A DNA stretch of 64,000 nt. Source: Azorinus chamasolen (Eukaryota; Mollusca; Bivalvia; Cardiida; Solecurtidae). Below the pieces are notes generated by a model that searched no databases, had not been told where the DNA came from, and saw only the letters and a program-made list of their open reading frames with translations. Position 1 is the stretch's first letter; each line of letters starts with the position of its first letter. This document shows positions 38,871-48,300 of this stretch, in pieces. Made by a program: the position numbers and the translations under genes. The DNA is taken from NCBI GenBank assembly GCA_963576725.1, contig OY755247.1, positions 18,168,526 through 18,232,525 of the forward strand, read 5' to 3'.

Positions 38871-39342
38871 CATAACTTTTTCATTTGAAATGATATTAAC
38901 TTCAATTTTTTTATATGGTTTAACCTTAATGTGAATTTGCACATATATTGCGGGGGATTTGATATGTCATTTTATTCTAAAGTTATGATCCTTGAACTTT
39001 GTGTTTTCGTTGCTTTGTTAGTCGGTCAACTTTTAGTTTGTCTTTTGTTTTCTGGGAAAACTATTAAAATGATATAAATGAAACTTAACACAAATGTTTT
39101 AAGCAACAAAATTTGAAGCTGATTTTATTTTGAGGTTCATTCAGTTTGTCTTTACAGAGTTATGGCCGTAGCACTTTACAAAAATCTGCAAATATGAGAA
39201 TTAGCTTTAACTTTTTTTTTGAAAAAGGTATTCACTTCAATTTTTTAGAAAATGGTATCACCTTAATATTGAAATCAAGATCTGAAGCACAGATTTGAAA
39301 ATGTCAACACTTATAAGGCATGTTGAATCAGAAAGTTTGCAA
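38871..39342. repeat. Diverged tail of element copy 1
   Basis: Degenerate repeat units lie between the core repeats and the right end, including a weak unit start at 39,037 (GTTTGTCTTTTGTTTTCTGG) and a second AATGAAACTTAACACAAATG. The same tail is in copy 2 (about 45,105-45,568), so it belongs to the element and is not target DNA. No coding capacity. Confidence 0.8.
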
Positions 39343-39355
39343 GTGGGCGTATTAT

Positions 39356-39377
39356 GTACCGTATGCGGTACTCTTGT
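39356..39377 (+). other. 3' terminal stem-loop and end of element copy 1
   Basis: 6-bp stem GTACCG/CGGTAC with loop TATG, followed by TCTTGT and then the target T. A hairpin a few bases before the 3' end is the expected terminator-like signal of rolling-circle (Helitron/Helentron) elements. Confidence 0.75.
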
Positions 39378-39431
39378 TATCGATTTGAATGGTCCGCGCC
39401 AGTCGAATATTGGTGAACTTCTCAAAACAAT
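39378..39431. repeat. AT-satellite fragment, right part
   Basis: Reads TATCGATTTGAATGG, TCCGCGCCAGTCGAATATTGG, TGAACTTCTCAAAACAAT and then switches to GC-satellite GTGCGCC. It shares with the array edge (35,890-35,931) the T-tract/ATCG, the derived CGAATATT and the exact CAAT joint. Its hairpin is decayed (CCAGTCGA for CCTGTCGA). Confidence 0.85.
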
Positions 39432-42400
39432 GTGCGCCTCGGTGCACTATGATGACATTCCGGTGCATTTGGGGTGAACTTTGTTGACCCCCGGTGGGTC
39501 TACCCAGCCAAAGGGGCAGTCTTCAGGAAAGCGGGGTGTCTGAGGGGTGCACCCCGTACGCACCGGGAAACCCTCGGTGCACCCCAATGTGCACCCCTGT
39601 GCACTATGATGACATTCCGGTGCATTCGGGGTGAACTTTGTTGACCCCGGGGGTCTACCCAGCCAAAGGGACAGTCTTCAGGAACCCGAGGTGTCCGAGG
39701 GGCGCGTACCGGGACACCCTCCCTGCAACCCAATGTGCGCTCCGGTGCAATATGATGCCATTCCAGTGCATTCGGGGTGAACTTTGTTGAGCCCCGGGGG
39801 GTCTACCCAACCAAAGGGGCAGTCTTCAGAAACACGGGGTGTCCGAGGGGTGCACCATGCGCGCACTGGGATACCCTCGCTGCAACCCAATGTGGGCCCC
39901 GGTGCACTATGATGACATTCCGGTGCATTCGGGATAAACTTTGTTGACCCCCTTTGGGTCGACCCAACGAAAGCATTAGTCTTCAGGAACGCAGGTTGTC
40001 CAAGGGGTGCACCCTGCGCACACCGGGACACCCCTGTTGCAACTCAATGTGGCGCTCCAGTTCACTATAATGACATTCCGGTGCATTCGGGGTGAACTTT
40101 GTTGACCCCTGGGGGGTCTACCCAGCCAAAGGGGCAGTCTTCAGGAAAGAAGGGTGTCTGAGGGGTGCATCCCGCATGCACCGGGACACCCTCGCTGCAA
40201 CCCAATGTGAGCCCCGTGCACTATGATGACATTCCGGTGCATTCGATATGAACTTTGTTGACCCTGGGGGGTCTACCCAACCGAAGGGGCAGTCTTCAGG
40301 AACACGGGGTGTCTGAGGGGTGCACCCAGCATGCACCAGGACACCCTCGGTGCACCCCAATGTACGCCCCGTGCACTATGATGACATTCCAGTGTATTCG
40401 GAGTGAACTTTGTTGACCCCCTGGGGTCTACCCAGCTAAAGGGGCAGTCTTCAGCAACTTTAGGTGTCCGAGGGGTGCACTCCGCGCGCACCGGGACACC
40501 TTCGCAGCAACCCAATGTGGGCCCCGGTGCACTATGATGACATTCCAGTGCAATCTGGGTGAACTTTAATGACCCCCGGAGAGTCTACCCAGCCAAAGGG
40601 GCAATCTTCAGGAACGCAGGGTGTCTGAGGGGTGCACCATGCACGCACTGGGACACCCTCGCTGCAACCCAATGTGGGGCCCGGTACACTATGATGACGT
40701 TCCGGTACATTCGGGATAAAATTTGTTGACCCTTGGGGGATCTACCCAACCAAAGTGTTAGTCTTCAGGAACGCAGGTTGTCCAAGGGGTGCACCCCGTA
40801 CGCACCGGGACATCCACCGGAACACCCACGGTTCACCCCAATGTGAGCCCCCGTGCACTATGATGACATTCAGATGCAATTGGGGTGAACTTTGTTGACC
40901 CCCGGTGGTCTACCCAGCCAAAGGGGCAGTCTTCAGGAACAAGGGGTGTCTGAGGGATGCACTCCGCGCGCACCGGTACAACCTCGCAGCAACCCAATGT
41001 GAGCCCTGGTGCACTATGATGACATTCCGGTGCATTCGGGGTGAACTTTGTTGACCCCCGAGGGGGTCTACCCAACCAAAGGGGCAGTGTTCAGGAACGC
41101 AGGTTGTCCAAGGGGTGCACCCCGCACGCACGGGGACACCCTCGGTGCACCCCAATGTGCGCTCCGGTGCACTTTGATGACATTCTGGTGCATTCCGGGT
41201 GAACTTTGTTGACCTCCAAGGGGTCTACCAAGAGAAAGGTGCAATCTTCAGGAATGCGGGGTGTCCAAATGGTGCACCTAGCGCGCCCCGGACACCCTCG
41301 GTGCACCCAAATGTGCGCCTGGTGCACTATGATGACAATCTGGTGCATTCGGGGTAAACAGGGTAAAAGGGACAGTCTTCAGGAACATAGGGTGTTTAAG
41401 AGGTGCACCCCGCACGCACCGGGACACCCTCGCTGCAACTCAATGTGGGTCCCGGTGCACTATGATGGCATTTCGGTGCATTCGGGGTGAACTTTGTTGA
41501 CCCCGAGGTGTCTACCCAGCCAAAGGGGCAGTCTTCAGAAATGCCGGGTGTCCGAGGGGTGCACTCCGCGCACACCGGGACATCCTCGCAGCAATCCAAT
41601 GTGGGCCCCGGTGCAGTGTGATGACATTCCAGTGCATTTGGGGTGAACTTTGTTGACCCCCGGTGGTCTACCCAGCCAAAGGGGCAGTCTTCAAGAAACG
41701 CAGGATGTCCGAGGGGTGCACCCCGCATGCACCAGGCTAGCCTCGGTGTACCCCAATGTGGGCCCCAGTACACTATGATGACATTCCTGTGCATTCAGGG
41801 TGAACTTTGTTGACCCCCGGACGGTCTTACCAGCCAAAGGGGCAGTCTTCACTAACGCGTGGTGTCTGAGGGGTGCACCCCGCACACACCAGGACACCCT
41901 CGGTGCACCCCAATGTACGCCCCGTGCTCTATGATGACATTCCAGTGCATTCGGGGTGAACTTTGTTGACCCCCTTGGGTCTACCCAGCTAAAGGGGCAG
42001 TCTTCAGCAACGTTGGGTGTCCGAGGGGTGCATTCAGCGCGCACCGGGACACCTTCGCAGCAACCCAATGTGGCCCCCGGTGCACTATGATGACATTCCG
42101 GTGCGATCGGGGTGAACTTTAATGACCCCCGGAGGGTCTACCCAACCAAAGGGACAGTCTTCAGGAACGCGGGGTGTCCGAGGGGTGCAACCCCGTACGC
42201 ACCGGGACACCCTCACTGCAACCCCATGTTGGCCCCAGTGCACTATGATGACATTACGGTGCATATGGGGTGAAATTTGTAGACCCCCAGGTGGTCTACC
42301 CAACCAAAGGGGCAGTTCTCAGGAAAGCGGGTTGTCTGAGGGATGCACCCCGCACACACCGGGACACACACGGCGCACCCTAATTTGCGCCCCGTGCACT

Positions 42401-44176
42401 ATGATGACATTCCGGTGCATTCCGGGTGAACTTTGTTGACTTCTTGGTGGTCGACCCTGCCAAAGGGGCAGTCTTCAGGAAATCGGGGTGTCTGAGTGGT
42501 GCACTACACACGCACTGCGACACCCTTGGTGCATACCAATGTGCGCCCCCGTGCACTAAGATGATATTCCGGTGCATTGGGGGTGAACTTTGTTGACCAC
42601 GGGGGGTCTACCCAGCCAAAGGGGCATTCTTCAGGAATGCGGGGTGTCCGAGTTGTGCACCCTGCACACACCGGGACACCCTCGGTGCACCCCAATGTGC
42701 GCGTCAGTGCACTATGATGACATTCCGGTGCATTCGGGGTGAAGTTTGTTGACCTCCGGGGGGTCTACCCAGCCAAAGGGGCAGTCTTCAGGAACGCAGG
42801 GTGTCCGATGTGTGCACCCCGCTTGCACCGGGACACCCACGGTGCAACCCAATGTGTGCCCACCGTGCACTATGATGACATTCCAGTGCATTCGGGGTGA
42901 ATTTTGTTGACCCCCAGGGGTTTACCAAGCCGAAAGGGGCAGTTTATAGGAAAGCGGGATGTCTACGGGGTGCACCCCGCACTCACCGGGCCACCCTCTG
43001 TGCACCCCAATGTGCGCCCCCGTGCACTATGATGACATTCCGGTGCATTCAGGGTGAAGTTTGTTGAGCCCTGGGGGGTTTACCCAGCCAAAGGGGCAGT
43101 CTTCAGGAAAGAGGGAGGTCTAAAAACTGCACCCCGCACGCACCGGGACACCCACTGTGCACCCCAATGTGCGCCCCGTGCACTATGATGACATTTCGGT
43201 GCATTTAGAGGAGGGTCAGCCCAGCCAAAGGGGCAGTCTGCACCCCGCGTGCAGCAAGACACCCACGGTGCAACCCAATGTGTTCCCCGGTGCACTATGA
43301 CATTTCGGTGCATTCGGGGTGAACTTTGTTAACCTCTGGGGGGGTCTACCCAACCAAAGGGGCAGGTTTCAGGAATGCAAGGTGTCCGAGGGGTGCATTC
43401 TGCGCGCACCAGGACACCCTCGGTGCACCACAATGTGCGCCCCGGTGCACTATGATGACATTCTGGTGAATTCGGGGTGAACTATCTTAATCCCCGGGGG
43501 TCTACCCAGCCAAAAGAGCAGTCTTCAGGAACGCGCGGTGTCCGAGGGGTGCACCCAGTGCGCACTGAGACACCTTTGCTGCAACCCAATATGGGCCCGG
43601 TGCACTATAATGACATTCCGGTGCATTCGTAGTGAACTTTGTTGACCCCCGGGGTCTAACCAACAAAATGAGCAGTCTTCAAGAACGCGGAGTGTCCGAG
43701 GGGTGCACGCCGCTCACACCGGAACAACCTCGGTGCACCCCAATGTGCGCCCTGGTGCACTATGATACATTCCGATGAGTACACCCTGTGCGCACCATGA
43801 CACCTTTGGTGCACCCGAATGTGCGCCCACTGTGCACTATGATGACATTCCAGTGCATTCGGGGTGAACTTTGTTGACCCCAGGGGGGTCTACCCAGCCA
43901 AAGGGGTAGTTTTCATATGAAAGAGGAGTGTCTGAGGGGTGCACCCCGCACGCACCGGGACACCCTCGCTGCAACCCAATGTGGGCCCCGTGCACTATGA
44001 TACATTCCAGTGCATTCGGGGTGAAGTTTGTTGACCCCAGGGGGGTCTACCCAACCAAAGGGGCAGTCTTCAGGAATGCGGAGTGTCTGAGGGGTGCACC
44101 CGAGCTCACCGGGACACCCTTGGTGCCCCCAGTGTGTGCTCCGGTGCACTATGATGACATTCCAGTGCATTCGGGA
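39432..44176. repeat. GC-rich satellite array, block 2
   Basis: Continues the ~156-bp GC-rich monomers, about 30 units with several truncated ones (for example around 43,200-43,320 and 43,760-43,800). The stretch 41,340-42,700 resembles 46,960-48,300 in monomer order. It ends at GTGCATTCGGGA, where the copy-2 insertion starts. No gene. Confidence 0.93.
41340..42700. repeat. GC-satellite HOR segment, copy a
   Basis: Marker monomers recur in the same order at 46,960-48,300: one shortened at GGGGTAAAC and continuing AAAAGG with GGAACATAGGGTGTTT (41,355/46,970), one with TTTAATGA before CCCCGGAGGG (42,117/47,549), one with GTGCATATGGGGTGAA and TTTGTAGACC (42,259/47,847). Offsets range from about 5,430 to 5,620, so monomers were gained or lost after duplication. 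Confidence 0.7.
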
Positions 44177-44359
44177 ACCCCCAGTGACTTTTGTCACTGA
44201 CCGTTCCAAGGCGGTACTTCCATCTTCCTCCTATTGTATGTTTGTTTTGTCTTTGTGCGTTTCTTGTTGGTTTTTCTACTTATGTACATTTGCTGTTTCC
44301 TTGTGTTGCTGTTCGGGTGAGTGTTTGTTCTGTATGTGGTGTTTCCTGCATGACTCATT
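44177..44359. other. Unidentified 183-bp T/G-rich insert
   Basis: Occurs once in the window, between GC-satellite and Helentron-like copy 2. It begins with a nested hairpin: GGAAC/GTTCC outside and GTGAC-TTTT-GTCAC inside (about 44,174-44,208). The rest is T/G-rich without a good reading frame. It could be a fragment of another transposon or host DNA into which the Helentron-like element inserted. I do not recognise it. Confidence 0.6.
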
Positions 44360-44402
44360 ATACACCCACCTAATAAAGGTGGTCGTATATTGTCGTGGCC
44401 CT

Positions 44403-44441
44403 GTCCGTCCGTCCGTTCGTTCGTTCGTTCGTTCGTCCGTC
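44403..44441. repeat. (CGTT)n microsatellite inside Helentron-like copy 2
   Basis: Same tetranucleotide tract and position as in copy 1, with one more GTCC unit and fewer CGTT units. Confidence 0.9.
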
Positions 44442-44449
44442 AACATTTT

Positions 44450-45104
44450 GTTTGTCCGCTGTTTTCTGGGAAAACTATTAGACAGATATTAATGAAACTT
44501 CACACAAATGTTAAATGCATGAAGATCTGAAGCTGAGTTGATTCTGAGGTTCATTTGATTTTTCATTTCAGAGTTATGGCCCTTGTCCTTAAAAATATGC
44601 AAATAGTTTGTCCGCTGTTTTCTGGGAAAACTATTTGAGATATATTAATGAAACTTCACACAAATGTTAAATGCATCAAGATCTGAAGCTAAGTCGATTC
44701 TGAGGATCATTTGATCTGTCGTTTCGGAGTTATGGCCCTTTTACTTGAAAAATAATGCAAATACATGCAAATAGTTTGTCCGCTGTTTTCTGGGAAAACT
44801 ATATGACAGATATTAATGAAACTTCACACAAATGTTTAATGCATCAAGATCTGAAGGTGAGTTGATTCTGAGGTTCATTTGACTTTTCATTTCAGAGTTA
44901 TGGCCCTTGTCCTTGAAAAATATGCAAATAGTTTGTCCGCTGTTTTCTGGGAAAACTATTTGACAGATATTTTTGAAACTTCATACACATGTTTAATGCA
45001 TCTAGACCTAAAGCTAAGTCGAGTCTGAGGATCATTTGATTAAATGTTTCGGAGTTATGGCCCTTGCACTTAAAAAAATAATGCAAATCTATGCAAATAT
45101 GAGG
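44450..45104. repeat. Four ~156-168 bp tandem units in element copy 2
   Basis: Unit starts GTTTGTCCGC at 44,450, 44,606, 44,774 and 44,931. Spacings 156, 168 and 157 show the same short/long alternation as copy 1. The loss or gain of two units relative to copy 1 shows copy-number change inside the element. Confidence 0.9.
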
Positions 45105-46085
45105 ATGGCCATAACATTTTCATTTAAAATGATATTTGCTTCAATTTTTTTATATGGTTAAACCTTAATGTGAATTTTCACATATATTGCGGGGGTTTTG
45201 ATATGTCATTTTATTCTAAAGTTATTGTCCTTGAACTTTGTGTGTTTGTTGCTTTGTTAGTCGGTAAATTTTTAGTTTGTCGGTTGATATAAATGAAACT
45301 TAACAACTTAACACAAATGTTTTAAGCAACAAAATTTGAAGCTGAGTTTATTTTGAGGTTCATTCAGTTTGTCTTTACAGAGTTATGGCCGTTGCACTTT
45401 ACAAAAATCTGCAAAAATGAGGATTAGCTGTAACTTTTTTATTTAATAAGATATTCACTTCATTTTTAAAAAAAAATAGTACCACCTTAATATGGAAATC
45501 AAGATATGAAGCACAGATTAGAAAATGTCAACATTTATAAGGCATGTTGAATTGGAGAAAGTTTGCAAGTGGGCGTATTATGTACCGTATGCGGTACTCT
45601 TGTTTTTGTACTTTTGTTGACCCCGGGGGTCTTCCCAGCCAAAGGGGCAGTCTTCAGGAAAGAAGGGTGTCTGAGGGGTGTACCCAGCTCGCACTGGGAC
45701 ACCCTCGGTGCACCCCAATGTGCGCCCCCATGCACTATGATGACAGTTTGGTGCATTCGGGGTGAACTTTGTTGATCCCCGGAGGATCTACACAGCCAAA
45801 GGGGCAGTCTTCAGGAATGTGGGGTGTCTTAGGGTGCACCCCGCATGCATTGGGACACCCTCTGTGCACCCCAATGAACGCCCCCAAGAACTATGATGAC
45901 ATTCCGGTGCATTCAGGATGAAATGTTGACCCCCAGGGGTTCTACTCAACCAAAGGAGCAGTCTTTAGGAACGCTGGATGTCCGAGGGGTGCACCCCGCG
46001 CGCACCAGGACACCCTCGGTGCACCCCATTGTGTGCCCACTGTGCACTATGATGACATTCCAGTGCATTCGAGGTGAACTTTGTT

Positions 46086-46153
46086 GACCCCCGGGGGTCT
46101 ACCCAGTCAAAGGGGTAGTTTTTAGGAAAGGGGGTGTCTGAGGGGTGCACCCC
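46086..46153. repeat. Representative palindromes of the GC-satellite monomer
   Basis: GACCCCCGGGGGTC (46,086-46,099) is a perfect 14-bp palindrome and GGGGTGCACCCC (46,142-46,153) a perfect 12-bp palindrome. In many monomers CCGAGGG and CCCTCGG further form a 7-bp inverted repeat around the CG-rich GCGCGC segment. These recur in degenerate form about every 156 bp. Confidence 0.85.
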
Positions 46154-46959
46154 ACACGCAACGGGACACCTTCGGTGCACCCGAATGTGCGCCCCCATGC
46201 ACTATGATGACATTCCGGTGCGTTCAGGATGAAGACTGTTGACCCCCGGAGAGTCTACCTAGCCAAAGGGGCAGTTTTCAGGAATTTGGGGTGTCCGAGG
46301 GGTGCACCCAACTTGCACCGGGACACCCTCGGTGCACCCAAATGTGCGCCCCCGTGCACTATGATGACATTCCGGTGCATTCAGGGTGAACTTTGTTGAT
46401 CCGCAGGGGTCTACCAAGCCAAAGGGGCAGTCTTCAGGAAAGAGGGATGTCTAAATGGTGCACCCCGCACGCACCGGGACACCCTCGGTGCACCTCAATT
46501 TGGGCCCCGGTGCACTATGATGACATTCTGGTGCATTCAGTTTGAACTTTGTTGACCCCGAGGTGTCTACCCAGCCAAAGGGGCAGTCTTCAGGAATGCG
46601 GGGTGTCCGAGGGGGTGCACTCCGCGCGCACCGGGACACCCTCACAGTAATCCAATGTGGGCCTCGGTGCAGTATGATGACATTCCGATGCATTTGGGGT
46701 GAATTTTGTTGACCCCCGGGGGTCTACCCAGCCAAAGGGGCAGTCTTCAATAACGCAGGATGTCCGAGGAACGCAGGTTGTCCAAGGGGTGCACCCTGGG
46801 CGCACGGGGACACCCTCGGTGCACCCCAATGTGCGCTCCGGTGCACTATGATGACATTCTGGTGCATTCCGGGTGAACTTTGTTGTCCCCCGGGGGGTAT
46901 ACCGGGACACCCTCGGTGCACCCATATGTGCGCCCCGGTGCACTATGATGACATTCCGG

Positions 46960-48300
46960 TGCATTCGGGGTAAACGGGGCAAAAGGAGCAGTCTTCAGGA
47001 ACATAGGGTGTTTGAGAGGTGCACCCAGCACGCACCCAGACAACCTCGCTGCAACTCAATGTGGGCCCCGGTGCACTATGATGACATTCCGAGGTGTCTA
47101 TCCAGCCAAAGGGGCAGTCTTCAGGAATGCGGGGTGTCCGAGGCGTGCACTCGGCACACACCGGGACACACTAGCAGCAATCCAATGTGGGCCCCGATGC
47201 AGTATGATGACATTCCGGTGCATTTGGGGTGAACTTTGTTGACCCACGGGGGTCTACCCAGCCAAAGGGGCAGTCTTCAATAACGCAGGATGTCCGAGGG
47301 GTGCACCGCGCGCGCACCAGGATAGCCTCGGGTGTACCCCAATGTGCGCCCCAGTGCACTATGATGACATTCCGGTGCATTCGGGGTGAACTTTGTTGAC
47401 CCCCAGGGGGTCTTCCCAGGCAAAGGGGCAGTCTTCACAAACGCGGGGTGTCTGTGGGGTGCACCCCGCGCGCACCGAGACACCTTCGCAGCAACCCAAT
47501 GTGGGCCCAGGTGCACTATGATGACATTCCGGTGCAATCGGGGTGAACTTTAATGAACCCCGGAGGGTCTACCCAACCAAAGGGGCAGTCTTCAGGAACG
47601 TTGGGTGTCCGAGGGGTGCATCCCGCATGCACCGGGACACCCTCAGTGCACCCTAATGTGCGCCCCTGTTCACTATGATGACATTCCGTTGCATTCGGGG
47701 TGAACTTTGTTGACCCTGGGGGTCTACACAGCCAAAGGGGCAGTCTTCAGGAACGCGGGGTGTCCGAGGGGTGCACCCTGCGCGCACCGGGACACCCTCA
47801 CTGCAACCCAATGTCGGCCCCAGTGCACTATGATGACATAACGGTGCATATGGGGTGAACTTTGTAGACCCCCGGGTGGTCTACCCAACCAAAGGGGCAG
47901 TTTTCAGGAAAGCGGGTAGTCTGAGGGATGTACCCCGCACACATCGGGACACACACGGTGCACCCTAATGTGCGCCCCGTGCACTATAATGACATTCCGG
48001 TGCATTCCGGGTGAACTTTGTTGACTCCTTAGGGGTCGACCCAGCCAAAGGTGCAGTCTTCAGGAAATCGGGATGTCTGAGGGGTGCACTACGCACGCAC
48101 TGCGACACCCTTTGTGCATCCCAATGTGCGCCCCCGTGCACTATGATGATATTCCGGTGCATTCGGGGTGAACTTTGTTGACCACGGGGGATCTACCCAG
48201 CCAAAGGGGCAGTCTTCAGGAATGCGGAGTGTCCGAGGGGTGCACCCTGCGCACACCGGGACACCCTCAGTGCACCCCAATGTGGACCCCGGTGCACTAT
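46960..48300. repeat. GC-satellite HOR segment, copy b
   Basis: Counterpart of 41,340-42,700 with the same rare monomer variants in the same order (markers at 46,970, 47,549 and 47,847). Divergence is moderate, so this duplication is older than the ones at the right end of the window. Confidence 0.7.

Larger units (their letters stand above)
37781..39377 (+). mobile_element. Helentron-like non-autonomous element (HINE), copy 1
   Basis: 1,597-bp insertion. The left end has ATACGCCCAC (37,781-37,790) and a stem-loop CCACCT/AGGTGG (37,787-37,803). A CGTT microsatellite and about six 157-169 bp tandem units follow, then a diverged tail. The right end has GTGGGCGTAT (39,343-39,352), the 10-bp inverted match of the left end, a stem-loop GTACCG-TATG-CGGTAC (39,356-39,371), and stops 6 nt later (TCTTGT). 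The flanks read 7 T on the left and TATCG on the right. Removing the element restores the 8-T-ATCG seen at the array edge (35,882-35,893), so insertion was between T and T with no target duplication. Subterminal inverted repeats, a 3' hairpin, a core of ~160-bp repeats and T-T insertion are known marks of Helentron/HINE/DINE elements. No Rep/helicase gene is present, so it would need an enzyme in trans. The exact left base is ambiguous within the T-tract. Confidence 0.8.
44360..45603 (+). mobile_element. Helentron-like non-autonomous element (HINE), copy 2
   Basis: 1,244-bp relative of copy 1. Left end ATACACCCAC (one mismatch to the 10-bp inverted repeat), stem-loop CCACCT/AGGTGG (44,366-44,382), CGTT tract, four core units instead of six, the same tail, right inverted repeat GTGGGCGTAT (45,569-45,578), stem-loop GTACCG-TATG-CGGTAC (45,582-45,597) and end TCTTGT. 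Flanks are CATT on the left and TTTTGTAC on the right, again a T-T insertion. With the 183-bp insert it interrupts a GC-satellite monomer whose uninterrupted paralogue is at 48,601-48,650. Confidence 0.8.

Noticed and set aside
37781..39377. Classical TIR (cut-and-paste) transposon because of the 10-bp inverted repeats
   Set aside because: The inverted repeats are subterminal on the right, the empty site shows no target duplication, and a hairpin lies just before the 3' end. These fit a Helentron-like element better.
44177..44359. tRNA-derived SINE with a B-box-like GTTCCAAGGC
   Set aside because: The match to the B-box consensus GGTTCGANNCC is poor, no A box lies at the right distance, and there is no tail or target duplication.
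44094..44492. 132-codon plus-strand frame with a hydrophobic cysteine-rich stretch
   Set aside because: It runs from GC-satellite through the 183-bp insert into the Helentron-like microsatellite. Crossing three unrelated repeats shows it is fortuitous.
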